Source: G965195345 sp965277775
Lineage (GTDB): Bacteria; Pseudomonadota; Gammaproteobacteria; CAKMZV01
NCBI GenBank assembly: GCA_965277775.1
Contig: OZ255843.1
Coordinates: 620,001-684,000, forward strand
Direction of reading: 5' to 3'
DNA: 64,000 nucleotides
The position numbers and the translations under genes are program-made. Shown piece after piece: positions 55,196 to 63,278 of this stretch; positions within the stretch are counted from its first letter, which is position 1; each line of letters opens with the position of its first letter. The notes under the pieces were generated by a model that was not told the DNA's origin, ran no database searches, and saw nothing but the letters and a program-made list of their open reading frames with translations.

Positions 55196-55330
55196 GGATT
55201 TTTATCTTGCAGGGATTCTCTGCGCCATGGTCTGTGCGGATACACCCCGAGATTAAATAGAACCGCCGAATAAGCGAGAATGATGTCAACGTGCTCAATA
55301 CTGGCCGTTGACAATGATTGGAGATGCCAA

Positions 55331-56311
55331 TTAAACCGACTTTGCTTGCAAATCTGCGTGATAGGAAGAACGTACCATCGGTCCTGCTGCAACATTTTCA
55401 AAGCCCATGCGGTTGCCTTCTTCTTCTAAAAAAGCAAACTCGCTCGGCGTCACATAACGCTCTACAGGCAGGTGGTGGCGAGAGGGCTGGAGATATTGGC
55501 CGACCGTCAGCATATTGACCCCATGACTTCTGAGGTCTTTCATAACCTCAATGATTTCTTCAATGGATTCTCCCAGACCGACCATTATGCCTGATTTGGT
55601 GGGTACTTCAGCATGCTGTGCCTTGAAGTTTTCTAATAATTTGAGCGATGCCTGGTAATTTGCCCCAGGTCGGGTTCGATCATAAATGCGCGGTACAGTT
55701 TCTAAGTTGTGATTAAAAACATCAGGCGTTCCTTGCTTAATATTTTCTAAGGCGATTGATTCGCACCCTCTAAAGTCAGGCACCAAGGTTTCAATTTTTA
55801 TGTTTGGTGAATAAGATCGAATGCGCGACACGCATTCTGCAAAATGCGCTGCCCCGCCATCTCGAAGATCATCGCGATCGACCGAGGTGATAACAACATA
55901 CTTCAAGTCTAAATGAGAGATGGCTTTGGCTAAATTTTCGGGTTCGTTTTTATCCAATACTTTAGGCCGACCATGAGCCACATCACAAAATGGACATTTG
56001 CGTGTGCAAATATCACCCATAATCATAAATGTTGCCGTACCATGACTGAAACATTCGCTTAAGTTTGGGCACGAAGCTTCTTCGCAAACACTGTGTAAAT
56101 CAAGCGATCTCATGAGTGATTTAATTTCCTTAATGCGACCAATGTGCTCTAACTTAGGAGAAACCGCCTTTATCCACGCTGGTTTTTTTAAACGCTGTGC
56201 ATTGGGGTCAGGACGATCGCGCAGTTTACTGGCTTTGTATTCAGCCTTACTCATATTCGCTTTAAGCGTTCTAAGTTTGGGAATGTCGGAAGAGATGCTT
56301 TGTGTATTCAT
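55331..56311 (-). CDS. lipA: Lipoyl synthase
   Basis: A 326-residue radical-SAM enzyme. The auxiliary cluster ligands are Cys76, Cys81 and Cys87 in SVCEEASCPNLSECF; the radical-SAM cluster ligands are Cys102, Cys106 and Cys109 in ICTRKCPFCD. SRHHLPVERYVTP near the C-terminus includes the usual terminal block. It inserts sulfur into octanoyl groups on lipoyl domains. lipB is not adjacent. Its ATG overlaps the yaaA stop by 4 bp. Confidence 0.97.
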   Translation of the reverse strand: MNTQSISSDIPKLRTLKANMSKAEYKASKLRDRPDPNAQRLKKPAWIKAVSPKLEHIGRIKEIKSLMRSLDLHSVCEEASCPNLSECFSHGTATFMIMGDICTRKCPFCDVAHGRPKVLDKNEPENLAKAISHLDLKYVVITSVDRDDLRDGGAAHFAECVSRIRSYSPNIKIETLVPDFRGCESIALENIKQGTPDVFNHNLETVPRIYDRTRPGANYQASLKLLENFKAQHAEVPTKSGIMVGLGESIEEIIEVMKDLRSHGVNMLTVGQYLQPSRHHLPVERYVTPSEFAFLEEEGNRMGFENVAAGPMVRSSYHADLQAKSV

Positions 56312-57072
56312 GCGGCTATTTTACGAGTAAATACCCATTTTTGTGGCGTTGAAAGTGCAGAATCATAAACATAGCCCCCTTGATCAAATTGTTTCAGTTG
56401 TTGCGGGTCTGTTACTTGTTGCTTTGCCGCCCAAGACAACATTATGCCCCGAGCTTTTTTAGCAAAAAAACCAATCACTTTAAACTGACCATTGCTCCAA
56501 TCTTTGAACACAATATCAATCATGGGGGCGGTTAATTGCGAACGATCAACCGATTTTATATATTCGTTGGAGGCCAGATTGATGAATACCTCTGAACCCG
56601 ACTGATTCATGTGTTTGGCAATTTTCTTCCGCCAAAACGCGTACAAGTCACGACCGCGTCGATTTTTGAGCTGCGTACTCATTTCTAAACGGTAAGGTAA
56701 AATTTTATCCAATGGGGTCAATAAGCCGTATAAGCCTGATAAGATAAATGTATGCTCATTGACATAGGACAATTGATTGGCATTGAGATCGCTCACATTC
56801 AACCCTTGATACACATCGCCTTGAAACATAAAAACGGCTTGCTTTGCTTCCTCTCCTTCAAGGTCACCGTTCCATCGAGCATAACGTTGCACATTCAGTT
56901 CGCTTAATTTCTCGCTGATGTCCATCAGCCCTCTCAGTTTTTTAGCACTTTTTTTCTGTAAAATTTTGGCCAGTATTGTGGCTTCATTGATAAATACTGG
57001 TATGCTGAACTCTTGTGTGGGTGGTTCTGATAGACAGTCCAATGATTTAGCGGGTGAAATTAGAAAATGCAT
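56308..57072 (-). CDS. yaaA: Peroxide stress protein YaaA
   Basis: A 254-residue member of the YaaA (DUF328) family. MHFLISPAKSLD at the start, then ARWNGD, AVFMFQGDVYQGL, FILSGLYGLLTPLDKILPYR, INLASNEY and GFFAKKARGIM are its conserved blocks. YaaA limits intracellular free iron under peroxide stress and binds DNA in E. coli. It sits between hflD and lipA on the minus strand. Confidence 0.95.
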   Translation of the reverse strand: MHFLISPAKSLDCLSEPPTQEFSIPVFINEATILAKILQKKSAKKLRGLMDISEKLSELNVQRYARWNGDLEGEEAKQAVFMFQGDVYQGLNVSDLNANQLSYVNEHTFILSGLYGLLTPLDKILPYRLEMSTQLKNRRGRDLYAFWRKKIAKHMNQSGSEVFINLASNEYIKSVDRSQLTAPMIDIVFKDWSNGQFKVIGFFAKKARGIMLSWAAKQQVTDPQQLKQFDQGGYVYDSALSTPQKWVFTRKIAA

Positions 57073-57118
57073 GGCTAATTTGGTTATGTGTTGGTTTAAG
57101 GTTAAATTTTTGCTTGTA

Positions 57119-57751
57119 TTACATGTCCACTATGGAATTCAACAGCTCATTCCCTTTGTTGATGTATCGACTGCGGAAAAAAAACAAATGCCACCGACGA
57201 CCGTTCAAGGTGCGCCAGTGCATGGCAATACGCAAACCAGCCAATAAGATGCATCGAATGCGCTCAGAATTTTTGGGATTCGACAAATGTCCTTTTGAGC
57301 CTTTGATTCGAATTCTCGGTTGCAATGACGAAATGTGTTCCACATAAACTTCGGCCACTTGTTTTATTTTTTCAACAAATTTATCGTCATTGTCGCCCAT
57401 TTTCTGATGACATAATTCAACTTTTTCCGCCACTTGCTGTAACAATTGAGTTTGATTACTGAAGGATTTCTCGAGGGCGATCAGACTAATCACATAGCGC
57501 GTTATTTCTAAATGTTCAATACTGTCTTGTTGACCGGACAGCTGTTTGCCTAAATGCTCTAAACCCGTTTTAAAGGGCTTAACTTCGTTCAAGATATTGT
57601 TGAACGCTTCGTTATCCTCGGCAAATAATAATTGGGTGATCGCTTTATAATCTGTCAACGTCGCAACACCATCAACAGAAATGCTGTGTACGATCTGAGC
57701 GCACTGATAAAGCGCAGATAAGGTTAGTGTTCTTTGAGTGTCAATATCCAT
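57119..57751 (-). CDS. hflD: HflD (DUF489) family protein
   Basis: A 210-residue all-helical protein. The start RTLTLSALYQCAQIVHSIS and the ending region RIRCILLAGLRIAMHWRTLN then GRRWHLFFF match HflD, a membrane-associated protein known in E. coli for binding lambda CII. It is usually between mnmA and purB; here it follows the DUF3108 gene by 17 bp and precedes yaaA by 46 bp. Confidence 0.85.
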   Translation of the reverse strand: MDIDTQRTLTLSALYQCAQIVHSISVDGVATLTDYKAITQLLFAEDNEAFNNILNEVKPFKTGLEHLGKQLSGQQDSIEHLEITRYVISLIALEKSFSNQTQLLQQVAEKVELCHQKMGDNDDKFVEKIKQVAEVYVEHISSLQPRIRIKGSKGHLSNPKNSERIRCILLAGLRIAMHWRTLNGRRWHLFFFRSRYINKGNELLNSIVDM

Positions 57752-57768
57752 TGTGTCAATAAGAAAAA

Positions 57769-58461
57769 TTATTGGCTAAGCACATACCTTGAAGACCAGC
57801 CAGAACCGCTATCAAAGCTGATTTCAACGGGTCTATATTCTTGATTTTCATCTAGCCATATGTCAATTTCTTCGTCTTTATATTTGGCGTGCATGTGCAC
57901 TGTATCATACTCAGCTCCGGCATAATTTCGCTTCTCAATCCCTTTGTTTTCAAATTCAACACGCCACATATGATGATAGCCGGCAATGACAAATGGTTGA
58001 CGCAAAGGATAGCCATTCAAAAGATCGTTGCCCATTGCAAATGCAAAAGCCAATCGGTCGGTCGCCAAATCCGTGTCAATCTCCCACGACTCTTTGCCAT
58101 CAAGACGTCTAATGGTGCCTGTTAAATATTCAAATAAAACTGTATATTCTTGTGGGTGATCACCCTCTAATTTAAAGAAATATTTGTCTGTGACCAAACG
58201 ATCATCATAGTTGATGCTGAGCCAACTTTTTTCAATCAAAGTATTTTCAATCAACCACGAAACTACACCATCGGTTTTAGCCTCGAACGTCAACAGGTAG
58301 TTGTACTCATCAACTTTTGATAATTTCATGACGCCAGTCCCAAGACTGATTAAGCCATAAGTGACTTCATATTTTGCTTCAAAGGGTTGCGGACCTTTTG
58401 CCAGCAATCCTGTGCTAAGCAGAATGAAAGATATAACGAATAATTTTACAACGTTTTTCAT
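57769..58461 (-). CDS. DUF3108 exported protein
   Basis: A 230-residue protein with a signal peptide (residues 1-21, LLSTGLLAKG) and a DUF3108 beta-barrel-like body: PFEAKYEVTYGLISLGTG, FEAKTDGVVSWL, DRLAFAFAMGND and EIDIWLDENQEYRPVEI. The family is periplasmic and of unknown function; it is often next to purN, as here, where its ATG overlaps the purN stop. Confidence 0.88.
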   Translation of the reverse strand: MKNVVKLFVISFILLSTGLLAKGPQPFEAKYEVTYGLISLGTGVMKLSKVDEYNYLLTFEAKTDGVVSWLIENTLIEKSWLSINYDDRLVTDKYFFKLEGDHPQEYTVLFEYLTGTIRRLDGKESWEIDTDLATDRLAFAFAMGNDLLNGYPLRQPFVIAGYHHMWRVEFENKGIEKRNYAGAEYDTVHMHAKYKDEEIDIWLDENQEYRPVEISFDSGSGWSSRYVLSQ

Positions 58462-59042
58462 ATCAATCTCAGTTTCTCATTGACCACCAAGGCCAATGCC
58501 TCAACATATAGAATATTTTCTTCTGCAAGTAGTCTATGCTTCAATGTAGTGGCATTGTCTTGGCGATGAATGGCCATTTGAGTCTGTTTTATCAGCGGTC
58601 CATCATCGACAACAGCCGTGACAAAGTGGACACTGGCACCCGTGTACTGATCCCCTGCATCAATAGCCCTTTGGTGGGTATTCAGTCCAGGATATTTTGG
58701 TAATAATGACGGATGAATATTCACGATCTTTCCTTTATACTTATCGACGAATTGACCACTTAAAACCCTCATAAAACCGGCCAAAATAATCCAATGAGGC
58801 TGAAATTCGTTCACAGTATCACTCAAAGCCCCTTCAAATTGTGCACGATTGGAATAATTTTTAAAATTGACTGTCATTGCTGGGATGGCATGTTCTTGAG
58901 CATAATCCAATCCAGCCGCCTCTGGATTATCAGAGATAACAGCGACGACTTCGGCATTCAGCTCACCGCGTTGACACGCTTGATGGATGGCTTTGAAATT
59001 TGACCCCCGCCCTGAAATGAGCACCACCAATCGTTCAAGCAT
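58458..59042 (-). CDS. purN: Phosphoribosylglycinamide formyltransferase
   Basis: A 194-residue folate-dependent enzyme of purine synthesis. VLISGRGSNFKAIHQA binds the substrate phosphate, LAGFMRVLSGQFV and NIHPSLLPKYPGLNTHQ supply the catalytic Asn and His, and DDGPLIKQ the catalytic Asp. Its start overlaps the purM stop by 8 bp. Confidence 0.97.
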   Translation of the reverse strand: MLERLVVLISGRGSNFKAIHQACQRGELNAEVVAVISDNPEAAGLDYAQEHAIPAMTVNFKNYSNRAQFEGALSDTVNEFQPHWIILAGFMRVLSGQFVDKYKGKIVNIHPSLLPKYPGLNTHQRAIDAGDQYTGASVHFVTAVVDDGPLIKQTQMAIHRQDNATTLKHRLLAEENILYVEALALVVNEKLRLI

Positions 59043-60054
59043 TGTATTCTACAGTCGATGGTTCAAAAGGATTGGATTTGACTTCGCCCAATTCAAAAAA
59101 GGATTCGCCACAGGCGTTTAAAACGTCGGCGACTTGGCTCAAGTCTTCTTTGGCTATTACTAAAATCATGCCAATCCCGCAGTTAAACACTCGAAGCATT
59201 TCAGCTTCAGCCACCTGACCTTGTTGCTGTAGCCATTGGAAGATATCAGGTCGTTGCCAACTGCTTAAGGAGATTTGTGCCTGAGTTTGAGGGGGTAGAA
59301 CTCTTGGTAAATTCTCAGTCATTCCGCCGCCCGTAATGTGGGCAATAGCCTTGATTTTTACTTTTCTGCTTAGTTGCAATACGGTTTTGACGTATATTTT
59401 GGTTGGCATCAACAGCTTTTGATTCACTGATTCAGGTATGTCATCTGTTTGTTTCAAAATCGCATTCACCAAAGAATAGCCATTTGAATGTATGCCACTC
59501 GAGGGCAAACCAATGACCAAATCGCCACTTTGCACATGACGACCATCAATCATATCTTCCTCTTCAACCACCCCTATACTGAAACCGGCCAAATCAAATA
59601 GGTCTGGGGCATACATCCCTGGCATCTCGGCCGTTTCACCACCGATCAATGCGCATCCAGCGAGTTCACAGCCTTTGGCAATGTTTTCAATCACTCTAAT
59701 CGCCACGGCATTATTTAACTGTCCTGTGGCGTAATAATCTAAAAATACCAAGGGCTCTGCACCACTGACGATCAAATCATTGACACACATGGCTACCAAA
59801 TCAATGCCTATGCCACTGAAATCATTGCGCTGTATGGCAAGGTGTAGTTTTGTTCCCACCCCATCTGTGGCGGTAAAAAACAGGGGGTTTTTATAATGTT
59901 TTGGAATGCGAAAGGCTGCACCAAAACCGCCAATACTCGACATGACTTCGGGTCGGCGGGTTTTTTTAATCGCCGGTTTGATGCTTTCAATGAGTTGATT
60001 GCCTGCATCAATATTGACACCACTGTCGGCATAAGACTGTATTTTTTTTGTCAT
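59035..60054 (-). CDS. purM: Phosphoribosylformylglycinamidine cyclo-ligase
   Basis: A 339-residue AIR synthetase. SYADSGVNIDAGNQLIESIK at the start, FFTATDGVGTKLHLA, the GIDLVAMCVNDLIVSGAEPL block, LIGGETAEMPGMY and HITGGGMTENLPR are family motifs. It is the first gene of a six-gene minus-strand run: purM, purN, DUF3108, hflD, yaaA, lipA. Confidence 0.98.
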   Translation of the reverse strand: MTKKIQSYADSGVNIDAGNQLIESIKPAIKKTRRPEVMSSIGGFGAAFRIPKHYKNPLFFTATDGVGTKLHLAIQRNDFSGIGIDLVAMCVNDLIVSGAEPLVFLDYYATGQLNNAVAIRVIENIAKGCELAGCALIGGETAEMPGMYAPDLFDLAGFSIGVVEEEDMIDGRHVQSGDLVIGLPSSGIHSNGYSLVNAILKQTDDIPESVNQKLLMPTKIYVKTVLQLSRKVKIKAIAHITGGGMTENLPRVLPPQTQAQISLSSWQRPDIFQWLQQQGQVAEAEMLRVFNCGIGMILVIAKEDLSQVADVLNACGESFFELGEVKSNPFEPSTVEYNA

Positions 60055-60222
60055 TTTTTAGCTGAGATAATGCGTCAAACCATTGTGAAAAATGAAAACC
60101 CATATTGGGTGGAGGCCCCTAAAATATCGTCTCATTTGTGCGTGTTTTATGAGCGCAAATGATACCATAAAATCATTCATTTCGCTCTCTTAAGCCCAAT
60201 CAAAATGATTGATTTTCTGGGG

Positions 60223-60972
60223 TTACTGAGCCTGAAGTCGCTGGCCATTGATGCCAATACTGTCATCGCTCAACAAGTACAGCCAAGTGTCTAAAATATC
60301 ACGAGGTTTTTTCAGGGTATTGGGGTCTTCTCCAGGGAATGCTTTGGCACGCATGCCCGTTGCAACGGGTCCTGGATTGATGGCATTGCAACGCAACTTT
60401 GATTCGGCATACTCTGTTGCAATCAACTCCATCATATAATCATTGGCACATTTGCTGACACCGTATGCGCCCCAATAGGATTGGACATTTTGAGCCACAC
60501 CTGAACTGGTCCAAATGATACTGGCATGATCGCTGGTTTCTAACAAAGGCAATAAGGCTTGTGTCATAACCATGGGTCCGTTGACATTTGTCTGCATCAC
60601 CTTATACCACTGTACAAGGCTGTAGTGCTTGAATGGGCTTAGGTTGCCCAGAGCCGCCGCATTATGCACCAAACCATTCAACCGTCCAAATTTCTGGCTG
60701 AGGGTTTTGGCCAGATCCGAATAATCGGTGTCATTGGCAGCCGCCAAATTTAAGGGGTACAAATGAATTTGCGTTGAAGCCTCGGTTTCTATCTGATCAG
60801 CAACCGCTTCTAATTTACGCACGTTGCGCCCAAGCAATATAACCTCAGCTTGTTGATGGGCGCAGGCTAATGCCAAGACTTTTCCTATGCCTGATGTACC
60901 GCCCGTAATAAGCACCACCTTATCTTTCAGAATATGTCCTTGAACAGGATAGTTTGGAATGGTTGAGTTCAT
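60223..60972 (-). CDS. yciK: YciK-family short-chain dehydrogenase
   Basis: A 249-residue SDR. The cofactor loop is ITGGTSGIGKVLA, NAAALG follows the fourth strand, and the active site has the Ser of IIWTSSGVAQ and YGVSK (Tyr-x3-Lys). The ending GINGQRLQAQ is typical of YciK. The substrate is unknown. It overlaps the HAD phosphatase gene upstream by ATGA, reproducing the ubiG, phosphatase, yciK order common in gammaproteobacteria. Confidence 0.88.
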   Translation of the reverse strand: MNSTIPNYPVQGHILKDKVVLITGGTSGIGKVLALACAHQQAEVILLGRNVRKLEAVADQIETEASTQIHLYPLNLAAANDTDYSDLAKTLSQKFGRLNGLVHNAAALGNLSPFKHYSLVQWYKVMQTNVNGPMVMTQALLPLLETSDHASIIWTSSGVAQNVQSYWGAYGVSKCANDYMMELIATEYAESKLRCNAINPGPVATGMRAKAFPGEDPNTLKKPRDILDTWLYLLSDDSIGINGQRLQAQ

Positions 60973-61625
60973 GAGAGGACGCTTTTATACAACCATTTTT
61001 GTAAATCTTGTGGCTTTTGGAACACATAATTTGCTTGCCAAAGTTCGGGTGGATCGGTTTTGTCATGGTAACCATAATCCACGGCAATGGTCTGCCAATC
61101 AGCGCCTTTCGCAGCGGCCACATCTTTTCGATGATCGCCCACATAATAACTTTTATGCGGTGCAATGTCATGCGCTTTTGTGATGCAGTGGAAGGCGATT
61201 GGGTGCGGTTTTAAATGCTCAAAATCATCCCCACAATAGAGCGTTTGTTGATCCCACCAGGGCATCAATATATTGAGTAAGTGCGTGCTTAAATAGCGAG
61301 ATTTATTGGTCATAATACCCCACAGCCAATCGCTTTGATTCAATTCAAATAAGGTTTGCTCCAAGGTGCCGAAATAGCGCGTATTTTGATAATTACTCGC
61401 TTCGTAAACCTCCAACATAAACACTCGGGCTTGTTCAATTTGCGACTCTGGGAACAGTTGTGCCAATACGGCTCGTGCACCATTTGATACATAATGACGC
61501 AATTGCTCAAATGATTTTTCTGGTAAACCAAAATGCTTGGCAGTCTTATTGGCCGCATCCACCAAGTCTGAAGCCGTATCGAAGATGGTGCCGTCTAAAT
61601 CAAAAAAAATAGCCGTTTGACTCAC
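60969..61625 (-). CDS. gph: Phosphoglycolate phosphatase-like HAD hydrolase (possibly MupP)
   Basis: A 218-residue HAD protein: IFFDLDGTIFDTASDLVDA (motif I), WGIMTNKSRYLS (motif II), a conserved Lys near LKPHPIAF and YYVGDHRKDVAAAKGAD (motif IV). By sequence it is Gph-like. In Pseudomonas the phosphatase between ubiG and yciK is MupP, which dephosphorylates MurNAc-6-phosphate in murein recycling; the same order here, plus mpl in the window, makes that role plausible. The start is GTG, overlapping the ubiG stop. Confidence 0.85.
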   Translation of the reverse strand: MSQTAIFFDLDGTIFDTASDLVDAANKTAKHFGLPEKSFEQLRHYVSNGARAVLAQLFPESQIEQARVFMLEVYEASNYQNTRYFGTLEQTLFELNQSDWLWGIMTNKSRYLSTHLLNILMPWWDQQTLYCGDDFEHLKPHPIAFHCITKAHDIAPHKSYYVGDHRKDVAAAKGADWQTIAVDYGYHDKTDPPELWQANYVFQKPQDLQKWLYKSVLS

Positions 61626-62338
61626 GATTTTGAAGCCTCCTCAGCCATTTGATAGGCTTGGACATAATTTATTTGGACCCGATCTTTATGGCGTTTAAAC
61701 TGATGATGTATGGGGTCAAAAACCAGCCCATTGGTCGCCATATGAATCATACCAACCGATTTCGCCCAAGCGCTGACTTCTTCTGGTTTGATAAAATGAC
61801 TGGCGTTGTGTGTGCCTTCGGGCAGCCATTTCAATATTTTTTCTGCCACCACAATCATACCCAACCAGGCCAGTGCATTTCGATTGATGGTTGATATAAA
61901 TACCCAACCACCAGGTTTGCATAACTGTGCCAAGGCGGCAATTATTTTTTCTGGTTCAGGCACGTGTTCTAACATTTCCATACAGCAGATAACATCATAG
62001 TGTTGGGGATGTTTTTCGATCAATGACTCTACCGAGCAACATTGATAATCAATGTCAAACTGCTTGTCTTGCGCATGTTTCTGTGCAACTTCCAGTGTTT
62101 TTTTTGCCAAATCAATGCCTTTTACTTGAGCGCCCAAAGCACACAAAGACTCGCTTAAAATGCCACCACCACAACCCACATCCAAAATCTTTTTTCGATC
62201 GATGGCTGTGTACTCAAGCATAAAATTCAAGCGCAAGGGATTGATTTGATGGAGCGTTTTATAAGCACCATTCGGATCCCACCATGACGCCGCATTTTGG
62301 TTAAATTGTTCAATATCGTCAGAATAAGCGTTAGTCAT
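61622..62338 (-). CDS. ubiG: Ubiquinone biosynthesis O-methyltransferase
   Basis: A 238-residue SAM-dependent enzyme doing both O-methylations of ubiquinone synthesis. ASWWDPNGAYKTLHQINPLR at residues 13-32 is the UbiG hallmark, followed by KILDVGCGGGILSESL (SAM loop), CCMEMLEHVPEPEKII and the FISTINRNALAW segment. It overlaps mvaD by 8 bp and the phosphatase by 4 bp. Confidence 0.97.
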   Translation of the reverse strand: MTNAYSDDIEQFNQNAASWWDPNGAYKTLHQINPLRLNFMLEYTAIDRKKILDVGCGGGILSESLCALGAQVKGIDLAKKTLEVAQKHAQDKQFDIDYQCCSVESLIEKHPQHYDVICCMEMLEHVPEPEKIIAALAQLCKPGGWVFISTINRNALAWLGMIVVAEKILKWLPEGTHNASHFIKPEEVSAWAKSVGMIHMATNGLVFDPIHHQFKRHKDRVQINYVQAYQMAEEASKS

Positions 62339-63278
62339 TGAATGGAAACACCGTTATTAAATTTGGAAATACTGCCATAATCTGTTCTAAATCAGGCTTT
62401 AAAAAAAGCAACTTTAAATTTGGACCAGCATCCATTGTATAAAAAACCGCACAACCTTTACGTCTTAAAAGCAGAACTTTTTCAATGGCCGCGTAGGTAT
62501 TGGGCTGCCAATAATGGATCATTGGCTGAGCGCTCATCATGGTTGCATGCATAGTCATGGCGTTTTGTTCAACCCCAGCGCCTAATTCGGCAAAGGTTTT
62601 TTGTTCAATGGCTCGTTGTATTTTATGTACACAAGCCTCAGCATACTCGACCCAACTTGAATACAAGGGTGATGTTTGCACCGTTTGATTCATGCCGTTG
62701 GTTGAGCTGATTGATTTGGGTTGGTTGTCAACCATTTCTATACCAATGCAAAAATCCAACCAATCAACGCCCAAAGATTGAGCGACGCTGTCTGAACCAT
62801 CTGAAAGTTGTCCTTTGTGCCAAATCACAAAACCTTTTTCGATTGAACGGCAGGCACTGCCACTCCCTCGCCGGGCAATGGCGCTTAAAGAGGAAGTATC
62901 TAATTGCCAGTCGAACAAATTATTTAAGGCAAAGGTGGCCGCCGCAAAAGCCGAAGAAGAAGAGGCCAAGCCTGCTGCCGTAGGAATGTGATTAACTGAC
63001 TTAATGTGTAAGTTTGGTCGCTTCGGCAGGATTTTATCTATCCAATTAAATAGGCGTTTTTGAGCTAGAGCGTCGTGCTTTCCATTGAGTAGAAATTCGT
63101 CATTCTGGGCAACTGTCAGTTCGGTTTTAGTGCCTAAATCTTTCAAACCAATGGACAAGCTACTGTTCATTGGCAAATTCAATACTGGGTCACGTTTGCC
63201 CCAATATTTGGCCAAGGCAATGTTGGCATCTGCCTGCCCAACAGCGTATTCATTTTTGGGATGATGATTGAGTTTCAT
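62331..63278 (-). CDS. mvaD: Diphosphomevalonate decarboxylase
   Basis: A 315-residue GHMP-superfamily enzyme that turns mevalonate diphosphate into isopentenyl diphosphate. ANIALAKYWGKRD near the N-terminus is the family signature; MNSSLSIGLKDLGTKTE, AAGLASSSSAFAAATFALNN (phosphate loop) and SGSACRSIEKGFV with the catalytic region follow, and FYTMDAGPNLKLLF holds the conserved Asp. The mevalonate route is unusual in gammaproteobacteria, which mostly use MEP. It overlaps the GHMP kinase gene upstream by ATGA and ubiG downstream. Confidence 0.94.
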   Translation of the reverse strand: MKLNHHPKNEYAVGQADANIALAKYWGKRDPVLNLPMNSSLSIGLKDLGTKTELTVAQNDEFLLNGKHDALAQKRLFNWIDKILPKRPNLHIKSVNHIPTAAGLASSSSAFAAATFALNNLFDWQLDTSSLSAIARRGSGSACRSIEKGFVIWHKGQLSDGSDSVAQSLGVDWLDFCIGIEMVDNQPKSISSTNGMNQTVQTSPLYSSWVEYAEACVHKIQRAIEQKTFAELGAGVEQNAMTMHATMMSAQPMIHYWQPNTYAAIEKVLLLRRKGCAVFYTMDAGPNLKLLFLKPDLEQIMAVFPNLITVFPFND

